Part shown: positions 6,664-14,555 of the stretch, in pieces
Layout: each line of letters begins with the position of its first letter
Numbering within the stretch: the first letter of the stretch is position 1
DNA from: CAUZWH01 sp965224275
GTDB taxonomy: Bacteria; Pseudomonadota; Alphaproteobacteria; SHVV01
Direction: 5' to 3'
Length of the DNA: 23,497 nt
NCBI GenBank assembly: GCA_965224275.1
Contig: CBDCYR010000014.1
Span: 1 to 23,497 of the forward strand
Position numbers and translations under genes: made by a program
The notes under the pieces: model-generated
Database searches by the model: none
Seen by the model: only the letters and a program-made list of their open reading frames with translations
Told to the model about the DNA's origin: nothing

Positions 6664-8397
6664 ATGAACCAAATCCAAAAAGGCGCCGGCGCGACGGCTG
6701 TTGGTGAGCAAACCGTAGCCAGCGTGGTCGCCGAGTTTTTGCGCACCCAAGATGTTGATCGGGTTTTCGGATTGCTCGGCGGACATATTATTCCGATTTG
6801 GGATGCCGCGGCACAACTTGCGATCCCGCTGGTCGACGCCCGGGACGAACGCGCCGCCGTACACATGGCCCACGCCCACAGTGAACTGACCGGCGAACTT
6901 GGCGTCGCGCTGGTTACTGCCGGCCCCGGGCTGACCAATGCCATAACTGCCATCGCCAACGCTCACATCAGCAGGATTCCGGTACTGATCATCACCGGAT
7001 GTCCGCCGCGGCCACAAATCGGCAAGGGCGCTCTGCAGGAATTGCCCCAAATCGACTTGGTGCGTCCGATCACGCGTGACGCGCGCACGCTCGTCGACGC
7101 CGACAATGTCGTCGACGAACTCGAGGCAGCCGTCGCCAGTGCAAACGGCGCAAACGGCGATCCCGGCCCGGTCGTGATCGAGATTCCCACCGACGTATTG
7201 CGTGAAACTATCGGTGCCCGGTCGGGCAACAAAAATCGACCGGCCCGGGCAGAGCCGACGCACGCCAAACCCACCGACGCGGCGCTCCAAAGCGCAGTCG
7301 ATTTGATAAACCAAGCCAAACAGCCGCTTGTGATTACCGGCCGTGGCGCCCGCGGTGCCACCGAATCGATCATCCAATTCCTCGATGCGACCGGCGCGCT
7401 CTATCTCGACACCCAGGAAAGCCGCGGTTTGATTCCCGCCCAGCACCCCGCATTGGTGAGCGCCGTTCGCGGTGAAGCGATGCGACGTGCCGATCTCGTG
7501 CTGCTGATCGGCCGTCGGCTCGACTATCAGTTGGCATACGGGTCGCCCGCCGTGTTCGAGCAGGCGCGCTTTATTCGAATCGGTCGATTCGACGGCGAGG
7601 TAAGCGACAATCGCCGCGGCGACATCGAACTTAAAGGAAATCCCGCCGCGATATTAAAGCAGGTAAATAGCAAGCTAAATAAACCAATAGGTGACAACAA
7701 ATGGGCGGCGGAGCTACGCGATAAAAATGCAGCGCGCAGCCTCAAACTGGATGATCGGCTCGTCAACGAACCTTCGGGCAACGACGGCCACATGCACCCT
7801 TATCGTCTGCTCGGTGCGGTGCGCGATGCGCTGGAACCGACCAGCATCGTCATTGCCGATGGTGGCGATATTTTGAGCTTTGCGCGGATTGCCCTGCCCA
7901 GCATCACCTACCTCGACCCCGGCGCGCTTGGCTGCCTCGGTGTCGGCGTCCCCTTCGCTATCGCAGCTAGTCTTGCTTACCCCAAGCGCCGCGTTATCGC
8001 GGTAATCGGCGACGGGTCATTTGGCTTCAACGCGATCGATATCGATACCGCGGCCCGCCATCGCGCCGGCGCGGTGTTCGTGATCGCTAACAACGGGGGC
8101 TGGAATATCGAACGACGGGATCAGCTCGATCGGTTTGACGGGCGCACCAATGGCTCGCTGCTGCAATACACCGATTATGCGGCGGTTGCGCGAGCGTTCG
8201 GACTCCATGCGGAGCGAATTGCCGACGCGGACGAACTACCAGCCGCGCTTGCGCGAGCTTTACACAACGCGCCGGCCTTGCTTGATGTTCTCGTAACCCG
8301 TGACGCGATCTCGCCGGACAGTCAATCCGGCCTCGCGATCGTTCCCGACTTGCAGCCACTCACGTCGTGGGACACCGCGCAGAGATCGCTGGCGTAA
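6664..8397 (+). CDS. ThDP-dependent enzyme of the acetolactate synthase/decarboxylase family
   Basis: Thiamine diphosphate enzymes of this family decarboxylate or carboligate 2-oxo acids. The 577-residue protein has the three-domain layout. The N-terminal Pyr domain runs over residues 15-180, with the cofactor-activating Glu in DERAAVHMA (E62) and the VTAGPGLTNAITAIANAH motif. A central domain spans about 205-340. The C-terminal PP domain has the ThDP/Mg motif GDGSFGFNAID through to IANN (449-477). It resembles acetolactate synthase large subunits, but no regulatory subunit gene is adjacent. The specific reaction cannot be read from the sequence; acetolactate synthase, a benzoylformate decarboxylase-like enzyme or another family member are all possible. 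The start at 6664 has no strong ribosome-binding site. It is followed after 61 nt by the isocitrate lyase/PEP mutase-like gene, likely in one operon. Confidence 0.88.
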   Translation: MNQIQKGAGATAVGEQTVASVVAEFLRTQDVDRVFGLLGGHIIPIWDAAAQLAIPLVDARDERAAVHMAHAHSELTGELGVALVTAGPGLTNAITAIANAHISRIPVLIITGCPPRPQIGKGALQELPQIDLVRPITRDARTLVDADNVVDELEAAVASANGANGDPGPVVIEIPTDVLRETIGARSGNKNRPARAEPTHAKPTDAALQSAVDLINQAKQPLVITGRGARGATESIIQFLDATGALYLDTQESRGLIPAQHPALVSAVRGEAMRRADLVLLIGRRLDYQLAYGSPAVFEQARFIRIGRFDGEVSDNRRGDIELKGNPAAILKQVNSKLNKPIGDNKWAAELRDKNAARSLKLDDRLVNEPSGNDGHMHPYRLLGAVRDALEPTSIVIADGGDILSFARIALPSITYLDPGALGCLGVGVPFAIAASLAYPKRRVIAVIGDGSFGFNAIDIDTAARHRAGAVFVIANNGGWNIERRDQLDRFDGRTNGSLLQYTDYAAVARAFGLHAERIADADELPAALARALHNAPALLDVLVTRDAISPDSQSGLAIVPDLQPLTSWDTAQRSLA

Positions 8398-8422
8398 TCC
8401 GGCCGGCGTCAACATTAGCCAA

Positions 8423-8440
8423 GCCTCAGCATCCTGAGGC
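8423..8440. promoter_or_regulatory. Intercistronic hairpin between the ThDP enzyme and ICL/PEPM genes
   Basis: GCCTCAG-CATC-CTGAGGC forms a 7-bp stem with a 4-nt loop, 26 nt after the upstream stop and 18 nt before the next ATG. No T-tract follows, so it is unlikely to be a full terminator. It could affect mRNA stability or the ratio of the two proteins. Confidence 0.4.
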
Positions 8441-8458
8441 GTATCCGTGGGGTAGAAA

Positions 8459-9271
8459 ATGGCCAATCAAGCTGAGAGAGCAGCCGCATTTCGAACACTG
8501 CATGAGCGCGACGGCGCATTCATCATTCCCAACCCGTGGGACGCGGGATCGGCCCGGCTGCTCGCCAACCTCGGTTTTGAAGCGCTGGCAACCACCAGCC
8601 TGGGTGTCGCCAATAATCTCGGCACCCGCGGCGTCAGTCTTGATCAGATCATCGATAATTGCCGGGCGATCGCTGATGCAACCGACCTGCCGGTCAACGC
8701 CGACCTGGAGAAATGTGGCGCCGACAACCCCCGCGAAGCGGCTAAAGCGATTGCACTGGCGTCTGCCGCTGGTGCGGTCGGCGGATCGATCGAGGACGCC
8801 ACCGGCGATCGCGAAAGCCCGATTTACGATTTCGCCCTCGCGGTCGATCGCGTGGCAGCCGCTGTTGACGCGGCACAGGCCCTGACGGTCCCCTTCGTGC
8901 TAACCGCGCGGGCCGAGAACTTTCTCTGCGGCCGCCGCGATCTCGATGACACGATCAAGCGTCTCCAGGCCTTCGAAGAGGTCGGCGCCGACGTGTTGTA
9001 TGCGACTGGCCTTTACGATCTCGACACCATGAAAACGGTGATTTCATCGGTTTCGAAACCGGTCAACATTCTTATGGGTTTTGCCGATCCCGAGATTACA
9101 CTCACCGACCTTGCCGAAATCGGTGCCAAACGCATCAGCGTCGGTGGTGCCCTGTCGCGGCTTGCCTTCGCCGCGCTCCGGAAAAGCGCGATCGAAATGC
9201 GCGATCAGGGTGTGTTCTCCTCCCTTCGCGAGGCTATTTCGATGAAAGATTTAAACGATGCGTTTCAGTAA
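8459..9271 (+). CDS. Isocitrate lyase/PEP mutase superfamily enzyme
   Basis: TIM-barrel C-C or P-C bond lyase superfamily; members include 2-methylisocitrate lyase, oxaloacetate decarboxylase and PEP mutase. Family landmarks in order are FIIPNPWDAGSARLL (12-35), ALATTSLGVANNLG, PVNADLE with the metal-binding Asp, GGSIEDATGD, FVLTARAENFLCGRRDLDD, ADVLYATGL and KRISVGGALSRLA. The PEP mutase signature EDKxxxKxNS is absent (EDATGDRESP instead), so phosphonate synthesis is unlikely. The Lys-Cys-Gly of EKCGADNP does not align with the catalytic KKCGH of isocitrate lyases. At 270 residues it is full length. GGGG lies about 8 nt upstream of the ATG. It follows the ThDP enzyme gene and was probably transcribed with it, so a shared route through a 2-oxo acid is a reasonable guess. 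Confidence 0.88.
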   Translation: MANQAERAAAFRTLHERDGAFIIPNPWDAGSARLLANLGFEALATTSLGVANNLGTRGVSLDQIIDNCRAIADATDLPVNADLEKCGADNPREAAKAIALASAAGAVGGSIEDATGDRESPIYDFALAVDRVAAAVDAAQALTVPFVLTARAENFLCGRRDLDDTIKRLQAFEEVGADVLYATGLYDLDTMKTVISSVSKPVNILMGFADPEITLTDLAEIGAKRISVGGALSRLAFAALRKSAIEMRDQGVFSSLREAISMKDLNDAFQ

Positions 9272-9328
9272 CCGCACACCGCGAACGGTTTTCTGATCTC
9301 ACCCGCCCCGCTAGCGACCCCGAGACTC

Positions 9329-10033
9329 TCAGTCGTCGTAGCTATCGTGCCGTCGCAGCCAGGCCATGGAGTAGGACAGCTCAGCTTCATCGCGCCCCTT
9401 GGGAACCAGGTCGAGGTAATTATAGGCACCGTTCAGGATATCGAGGCCACGCCCGAAGCAAGAATAAGTATGAAATATCTCACCTGAATCGTTCTTGTAG
9501 AACACGCTCGCACCGGGCGCTTCATCAGCAGGAAACTTGCGTAGTCCATAGTTGTAGTAAACCTCGCCGACCAATTCATCGGGCGTAAACGAAACGTTGA
9601 AATCCTGGTTGAAATCGCAGCCCAGCGACGACACCCATTTGAAACCCCAGCCCATGCGTTTCTTATAGGCATCGATGCGGTCGAGCCCGGCTCGCGATAC
9701 GCTCACCATCGTCACATCACGGTGGGCGAGATGGACGACGAAGCCATCATAGCTGTCGGCCCAGAACGAGCAGCTCGGGCATCCCTCCTCCCAGTCCGGT
9801 CCATACATGAAATGCTGGATCACAAGCTGGCTGCGCCCGTCAAACAGGTCGGAAAGCGATTCTTGCCCGTTGGGACCGTCGAATACGTACGGCTTCTCGA
9901 TCCTGACCCAAGGCAGCTCGCGGCGTTCCTGGCTCAACCGATCGCGCTGCAGCGTGAACTCCTTCTCACGAGCAAGATGCGCCCTGCGCGCCTCAACCCA
10001 TTCTTCCCGCGATACGATTTTCGGTTCCTGCAT
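9329..10033 (-). CDS. DUF899 thioredoxin-like fold protein
   Basis: The 234-residue protein matches the DUF899 family of thioredoxin-fold proteins. It has an N-terminal EPKIVSREEWVEARRAHLAREKE helix, then ELPWVRIEKPYVFDG, LVIQHFMYGPDWEEGCPSCSFW with a CxxC pair at C85 and C88, and SRAGLDRIDAYKKRMGW. Late in the protein is GASVFYKNDSGEIFHTYSCFGRG followed by NYLDLVPKGRDE. The family is widespread in proteobacteria and actinobacteria. A redox role is inferred from fold and CxxC; no substrate is known to me. GGAGG lies 6 nt before the ATG, supporting the start. It is a single gene, convergent with the ICL/PEPM gene and divergent from the histidine kinase. Confidence 0.92.
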   Translation of the reverse strand: MQEPKIVSREEWVEARRAHLAREKEFTLQRDRLSQERRELPWVRIEKPYVFDGPNGQESLSDLFDGRSQLVIQHFMYGPDWEEGCPSCSFWADSYDGFVVHLAHRDVTMVSVSRAGLDRIDAYKKRMGWGFKWVSSLGCDFNQDFNVSFTPDELVGEVYYNYGLRKFPADEAPGASVFYKNDSGEIFHTYSCFGRGLDILNGAYNYLDLVPKGRDEAELSYSMAWLRRHDSYDD

Positions 10034-10247
10034 AGCGACCTCCTCAGTCAGTGCCTGATTACTTACTAGACGATCGACGCTTCATTTTTACGACAAAACA
10101 CCGGGAAAATGTGTTGGTTCAATGACGAAAGCGTCGTAGGCGCCAAAACCGGTGCGGGCGGCCGAAGGAGCCTTGTGATTGCCATCATAGGTATGGTGGA
10201 CGTACTAAAGGTAGAAAGGCTCTCATAACAGGGATGATTCTACGAAA

Positions 10248-12140
10248 ATGACGCTACTGCGCTGGATCGACGGAGCGCACGGTGCTGACGAAACAACAGC
10301 GGCGCAGGTTCGGCACCAACAAGTCACGCTCCTTTTCAAAGCCTCGCAGGTTGCCTTGCCGGTGGGGGTTATGGCGGCGTTGGTCATTTGCCTCGTGTTT
10401 TGGCAGGTAGTTCCTTCAGAAAACTTGATTGGGTGGTCGCTGGCATGCGTGGCGATCACAGTGGTTCGCGGGCTTCAACTCCGGGCGTTTCGGCGTGACT
10501 CGAACGCGCTTAAGAACTCTCGGCGCTGGTTGCGCTGGTTCGTTGGCGTGTCATCCATTCATACGGTCATCCTAAGCGCCGCCAATTTTGTGATCTTTCC
10601 TGCGGACATCACGCACCAGTTGCTGCTTGTCATCATGATAATCGGGATCGCGTCCGGCGGGGCTATCACGCTTACCGCGCATCTGCCCTCGTCGCTCATG
10701 TACGCAACGATCATCCTAGCGCCCCTGGCCATGCGGTTTTTCGTCGACGAAAACCTGCCCTTCCTGTTTGGCCCGATGACGATCGTTTATATCGGGCTGC
10801 TGGTCAGTACGTCGCGAGATTTCACCAACGTGCTCGGGCGTTTGTTGGGCCTTCAAACCGAGCTCCGCGATGTCATCGCATCGAAGGAGCAGGCCGAACA
10901 GACGCTCAAAAAGCAGTACAGCGAGTTGGACAAACTCAATATTGCGCTGTCCGGCAGCGAAGCACGCCAGCGGGCAATCATCGAGAATGCGCCCTTCGGC
11001 ATCGCGCTGAGGGATCTCGATGGTCGCCATATTGTGGCCAATTCAAAATACTTCGATATTTACGATCCGCCTGCTGGCGGAATCATCGGGCGCACGCTCG
11101 ACGAGGTATTTCCGCCGCAACTCGCCGCAGGACAGAGCGAAATCGACGCCATTATCTGCGCCAAGAGTGAAACCGCGGTACGCGAGACCCACTATGAGAC
11201 ACCGACTGGAACCAATCACTTTCTCGAAGTGAGTTTCCCCATCTTTGATGCCGAGGACGAGCTAACCAGTATTGGCAGCCTCGCTATTGACATTACCGAT
11301 CGTATTCAGCTCGAAGAGCGCCTACGGCAAAGCCAGAAAATGGAGGCCATCGGGGGTCTGACCGGCGGCGTTGCCCACGAATTCAACAATCTACTGATGG
11401 TGATCCGCGGCAATCTTGACCTCATCGCCTCTCATATCGAGCCCGAAGGGCAGCTCGCCGGTTTCGTCGATCGATCGTTGCGCGGGGTTGATCGGGGCGC
11501 CGATCTGACGCAACGCCTCCTGTCATTCGCCCGCCAGCACCCGGTTCAGCCGCAGATTTGCAACATCAACGAATTGGTCGCCGGCGAGATCCCGATGCTT
11601 GAGCAAGCCCTTGGCGAAAAGTGGCACATCGATGCCGAATACGCCGAGACCCCGGCCCTCACAAAGATCGATCCGCGGCAGGTCGAACAGGGGATCCTCA
11701 ATCTCGTGCTCAATGCGCGCGATGCCATGCCGGCCGGCGGTAACATTTCAATTCACGTTACCCACCGAAACATCGAGCGTGCAGCAGCGCGAAAACTTGG
11801 CGACGATGTCGTCCCCGGCCGCTACGTAACCCTGGCGATATCCGATACCGGAACCGGGATCGAGGAAGCCACACTGCGGCGCGTATTCGAGCCGTTTTTC
11901 ACGACCAAGGAAGTGGGCGAAGGTACCGGCCTCGGGCTCAGCATGGTTTATGGCTTCGCCAAACAATCGGGGGGCCACGCCGAGATCGAAAGTGTCCCCG
12001 ATACGGGCACGACCGTTCGGCTTTATCTGCCCGAATTTGAAGCCGGCGATGACGAAAAGAACAAGCACTTAGGCGCCGGCGTGGCTGGGCTGGAGGAGTC
12101 ACCAACGCCTGTGCCGGCCGCGATCGGTGGTTCCGCCTAA
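10248..12140 (+). CDS. Membrane PAS-domain sensor histidine kinase
   Basis: The N-terminal half (about residues 30-190) holds roughly six hydrophobic helices forming an integral membrane sensor. A coiled linker follows (TELRDVIASKEQAEQTLKKQYSELDKL), then a PAS domain at about 238-352 (ARQRAIIENAPFGIALRDLDG). The transmitter region has the H-box GGVAHEFNN with phospho-acceptor H377. It also has an N-box NLVLNARDAMP (485-495), G1 DTGTGI (533-538), F-box FEPFFTTK and G2 GTGLGLSMVYG (559-569). Many kinases of this subgroup carry a C-terminal receiver; here the protein ends about 30 residues after the ATPase domain in a low-complexity tail. No response regulator gene is adjacent, so it is an orphan kinase in this window. 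The FixJ-like regulator 5 kb away is a possible but unproven partner. It ends 5 nt from the convergent permease gene. Confidence 0.92.
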   Translation: MTLLRWIDGAHGADETTAAQVRHQQVTLLFKASQVALPVGVMAALVICLVFWQVVPSENLIGWSLACVAITVVRGLQLRAFRRDSNALKNSRRWLRWFVGVSSIHTVILSAANFVIFPADITHQLLLVIMIIGIASGGAITLTAHLPSSLMYATIILAPLAMRFFVDENLPFLFGPMTIVYIGLLVSTSRDFTNVLGRLLGLQTELRDVIASKEQAEQTLKKQYSELDKLNIALSGSEARQRAIIENAPFGIALRDLDGRHIVANSKYFDIYDPPAGGIIGRTLDEVFPPQLAAGQSEIDAIICAKSETAVRETHYETPTGTNHFLEVSFPIFDAEDELTSIGSLAIDITDRIQLEERLRQSQKMEAIGGLTGGVAHEFNNLLMVIRGNLDLIASHIEPEGQLAGFVDRSLRGVDRGADLTQRLLSFARQHPVQPQICNINELVAGEIPMLEQALGEKWHIDAEYAETPALTKIDPRQVEQGILNLVLNARDAMPAGGNISIHVTHRNIERAAARKLGDDVVPGRYVTLAISDTGTGIEEATLRRVFEPFFTTKEVGEGTGLGLSMVYGFAKQSGGHAEIESVPDTGTTVRLYLPEFEAGDDEKNKHLGAGVAGLEESPTPVPAAIGGSA

Positions 12141-12145
12141 TCCGA

Positions 12146-12913
12146 TCAATTCATCAGTCGTTTGCGCACGCTGCGCTTTGCCCACGTCAACAGGGCGACA
12201 GAAATCACCAGGATGTAGCCGACATCCCACAGCGCTATCCAGGCCCATTCGCCACTAAACGCCATGTGCGACAACCGCACGGGGTGCAGGAGCGGCAATA
12301 TCTCGGCGACCGGGAGGAGCCAATCGGGAAAGCGCTCCTCAATCGGAAAAAACACGCCGGCAAACAGGAACATCGGCGTTAGGAATAGCGTGAAATAGAA
12401 ACTGAACAGGTCGATGGTTGGCATCTTGAGGGTGAATGCAATGCCAATTGAAGCGAACAGCAATCCGGCCAGCGGAACGACGAAAATAGCGAGCAGGCCG
12501 ACCGGTAGCGGCACCAGACCAAACAGGATGGCCACGACGTAAAACCCGCCGCCGTATAGGCACGATCGGGTCAGCCCCCACAACACTTCTCCCACCAAAA
12601 TGTCGTCAGTGTTGACCGGTGTCGTCAACACCCCGTCATAAGTCTTTTCGTAAACCATGCGGATAAATACGTTGAAGGTTACTTCGAAGCTGGCGCCGTT
12701 CATCGCTGAAACGCACATCAGGCCGGGCGCCAGATATTCGATGTAGGGAACCCCCGCCATTTCCGTGATGTAAGCGCCGACACCAATACCGATTGCGGTT
12801 AGAAAAAATACTGGTTCGAAAAAGTTCGGCAGCAGCGTGGTTTTCCAAGTGCGCTGGTAGAGCGACGCGTTGCGGCGCCAAACCGTCAACGCATGCGGGA
12901 GCGACAGGCTCAT
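12146..12913 (-). CDS. ABC-2 type transporter permease (NodJ/DrrB-like)
   Basis: Permease of an ABC-2 exporter, moving a small molecule, lipid or polysaccharide across the inner membrane. The 255-residue protein starts MSLSLPHALTVWRRN and has about six hydrophobic segments. NodJ-like features are FEPVFFLTAIGIGVGAYI, YIEYLAPGLMCVSAMNGASFE, FNVFIRMVYEKTYDGVLTTP and the later FLTPMFLFAGVFFPIEERFPDWL. The ATG at 12913 is chosen because it lies one base after the ATPase stop codon, giving tight translational coupling. A longer in-frame start at 13009 would run through the ATPase gene and add non-family residues. It forms a two-gene exporter with the preceding ATPase gene. Confidence 0.92.
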   Translation of the reverse strand: MSLSLPHALTVWRRNASLYQRTWKTTLLPNFFEPVFFLTAIGIGVGAYITEMAGVPYIEYLAPGLMCVSAMNGASFEVTFNVFIRMVYEKTYDGVLTTPVNTDDILVGEVLWGLTRSCLYGGGFYVVAILFGLVPLPVGLLAIFVVPLAGLLFASIGIAFTLKMPTIDLFSFYFTLFLTPMFLFAGVFFPIEERFPDWLLPVAEILPLLHPVRLSHMAFSGEWAWIALWDVGYILVISVALLTWAKRSVRKRLMN

Positions 12914-12914
12914 A

Positions 12915-13889
12915 TCAGGCGCCTTCCCGCAAGCCGGTGCCGGTGATGGAGAGAAACACATCCTCCAGATTGGCCGGACGAACCACGAATGGACGTCGTT
13001 CGCCACCATCGGTCTGATGGATGCGTTCTACCAGCGCCGTCGAATCGTCGGTAAATAGCATCACGCGGTTGCCTGCCCTTAAACGCTTCAAGCCGTTGCC
13101 CCCGCCGTCGACCAACTCACCAAATAGCTTGATTTCCTCTTGCTCGGTACAGTCGACTTCGACCGCTTCACGCGCGAGCTGTTGCTCGATGAGATCGCGT
13201 GGAGCGCCCTCGATCATCGCCTTGCCCTGGTCGATAATGACCACACGATCGCATAGCCGCTCGGCTTCATCCATGTAGTGGGTGGTAAGCAGCACGGTTG
13301 TGCCGGTCGCTCTCAGATCGCGAATACGCGACCAAAGGGTGTGGCGAACGGCGGGATCGAGACCGGTGGTTGGTTCATCGAGAATGAGCAGTTCGGGCTT
13401 GTTGATGAGCGACATCGCGACCGAGAGACGACGTTTGTAGCCTCCCGAAAGGGTGCGGGCCGGGGCGTCGGCGTGCGAGCGCAGCTCCAGAAAGTCGAGC
13501 AGTTCTTCGATGCGTTGCGACAACTCGGCTTCCCCAAGCCGGTAGTAGCGGCCAAAGATCCGGAGATTGTCGCGCGTCGAGATGGTGTCGATCAGCACAT
13601 TTTCCTGAAGCGTAACACCGAGCCGACTGCACACCGCGCGCGTGTCCTCGGCAACATCCATACCAAAAACCCGTACCGCGCCGCTGGTGGGCCGCGCGAC
13701 GCCATAGGTCATCTGGAGCGTTGTCGTTTTTCCGGCACCGTTTGGGCCCAACAGACCGAAACAACCGCCTCGCGGTACCGCGAGATCAAGGCCGTCGACC
13801 GCGACACGATCGCCGAACTTCTTCGATACGTTGTCGGCCTCGACGACGATCGAGGCCGATTCGTCGGCATGTGATTGGGGATTGTTCAT
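12915..13889 (-). CDS. ABC transporter ATP-binding protein (NodI/DrrA-like)
   Basis: ATPase subunit that powers the ABC-2 permease encoded directly downstream. Motifs in the 324-residue protein are Walker A GPNGAGKTT (48-56), Q-loop VTLQENVL (about 92-99), signature LSGGYKRRLS (147-156), Walker B LLILDEPTTGLDP (167-179) and the H-loop TTHYMDEAE with H204. The C-terminal extension of about 90 residues ending RPANLEDVFLSITGTGLREG is the usual DrrA/NodI-type regulatory tail. Substrates of such pairs include drugs, lipochitooligosaccharides and polysaccharides; nothing here picks one. The ATG at 13889 lacks a strong ribosome-binding site. The gene lies 53 nt downstream of the ASCH-like gene, in the group divergent from padR. 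Confidence 0.95.
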   Translation of the reverse strand: MNNPQSHADESASIVVEADNVSKKFGDRVAVDGLDLAVPRGGCFGLLGPNGAGKTTTLQMTYGVARPTSGAVRVFGMDVAEDTRAVCSRLGVTLQENVLIDTISTRDNLRIFGRYYRLGEAELSQRIEELLDFLELRSHADAPARTLSGGYKRRLSVAMSLINKPELLILDEPTTGLDPAVRHTLWSRIRDLRATGTTVLLTTHYMDEAERLCDRVVIIDQGKAMIEGAPRDLIEQQLAREAVEVDCTEQEEIKLFGELVDGGGNGLKRLRAGNRVMLFTDDSTALVERIHQTDGGERRPFVVRPANLEDVFLSITGTGLREGA

Positions 13890-13942
13890 GGGAATTCAGA
13901 CAACACGCATCACGCCGTAACGTAAGCAGGGATTTCGCTACG

Positions 13943-14473
13943 TCAATGGTGATCGATATTGCGCTGCTCGACCTCGAACGTCAGCACGATAACAGCGGGA
14001 TTGCGTTGCCATGCGCTCGCGCCATGGATACTCGACCAGATCTCGGCATACCCACAAACGCCAGAACCCCCCGCACCTTCGCGAACGACATCGTCTTCGC
14101 TGATATCCTGGAGGTGTTCGCGAGCGATGGTGGTGACCACAAGCGTCAACCTGGAGGCAGCACGCGGTAAATGAATTGACGGCCGCCAGACGCGGGCTGG
14201 GCTTCGGGCGGCATCCCGATTGCCGTTGTCCCGATTTCCGTTGTCGACGGGCGAACAGTCTGCTCGAAATACAATTCCGCTGCCCGATTTGCGGAAGGCT
14301 TCGCGCACCCAGAGCTGAAGTTCACGCTCGCCCGCGTCCCAAGCATCTGCAAGACGCAACCACGCCGTTGGATTGCCACGCTTGTTCTGGGTGAGTCGCC
14401 GGGTCTGTGATTTTCGTCCCTCCAACAGCGCCCTTACCATCGGCGTCGAGAACAATATGGGTCGCATAGCCAT
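13943..14473 (-). CDS. Phage-type ASCH/YqfB-like hypothetical protein
   Basis: The N-terminus MRPILFSTPMVRALLEGRK followed by SQTRR matches a family common in phages and prophages and often annotated as ASCH-domain or hypothetical. Later segments also fit that family: LQLWVREAF, VWRPSIHLPRAASRLTLVV and REHLQDISEDDVVREGA. ASCH domains have a PUA-like fold and are thought to bind RNA or modified nucleotides; no function can be assigned here. The likely start is ATG 14473 or 14467. A longer start at 14515 would place the operator palindrome inside the coding region. An in-frame 15-bp tandem repeat encodes DNGNRDNGNRD. A phage-like gene wedged between a PadR repressor and an ABC exporter suggests past transfer. 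Confidence 0.6.
   Translation of the reverse strand: MAMRPILFSTPMVRALLEGRKSQTRRLTQNKRGNPTAWLRLADAWDAGERELQLWVREAFRKSGSGIVFRADCSPVDNGNRDNGNRDAARSPARVWRPSIHLPRAASRLTLVVTTIAREHLQDISEDDVVREGAGGSGVCGYAEIWSSIHGASAWQRNPAVIVLTFEVEQRNIDHH
14215..14244. repeat. 15-bp tandem repeat within the ASCH-like gene
   Basis: CCCGATTGCCGTTGT (14215-14229) is followed directly by CCCGATTTCCGTTGT (14230-14244), with one mismatch. The length keeps the frame and duplicates five residues on the minus strand. Confidence 0.85.
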
Positions 14474-14491
14474 TTTCTGTTCGATACCCTC

Positions 14492-14520
14492 TTGATATAT
14501 CGTACGATATATCATATCTA
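14492..14520 (+). promoter_or_regulatory. Candidate padR promoter overlapping the palindrome
   Basis: TTGATA at 14492-14497 and TATCTA at 14515-14520 are separated by 17 nt. The -35 match is good (5 of 6) and the -10 match is weak (3 of 6). The predicted start would be about 30 nt before the padR ATG. The palindrome 14494-14513 covers the spacer, so repressor binding would block polymerase. Confidence 0.35.
14494..14513. promoter_or_regulatory. Perfect 20-bp palindrome, probable PadR operator
   Basis: GATATATCGTACGATATATC is a perfect inverted repeat with no spacer, AT-rich in an otherwise GC-rich window. It lies 43-62 nt upstream of padR and 21-40 nt upstream of the divergent ASCH-like gene and exporter group. 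PadR-family repressors commonly bind AT-rich palindromes next to their own genes and an adjacent transporter. Identification as the operator is an inference from position and symmetry. Confidence 0.7.
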
Positions 14521-14555
14521 GTTCGGAACGATAATAGTAGATAGGAAAGAAAACG

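Noticed and set aside
6565..7446. Long minus-strand open frame joining the hicA start region to sequence opposite the ThDP gene
   Set aside because: Only the last part, from the ATG at 6564, is hicA; the rest is antisense to a well-supported enzyme gene.
8700..8735. The KCG in EKCGADNP as an isocitrate lyase catalytic motif
   Set aside because: It sits next to the early metal-binding Asp, not at the later KKCGH position, and lacks the following His.
6664..9271. A phosphonate biosynthesis start (PEP mutase plus phosphonopyruvate decarboxylase)
   Set aside because: The lyase has EDATGDRESP in place of EDKxxxKxNS, and the ThDP protein is about 200 residues longer than typical phosphonopyruvate decarboxylases.
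12914..13009. Extended N-terminus of the ABC permease
   Set aside because: The extra 32 residues overlap the ATPase coding sequence and do not resemble permeases; the ATG at 12913, one base after the ATPase stop, fits coupling better.
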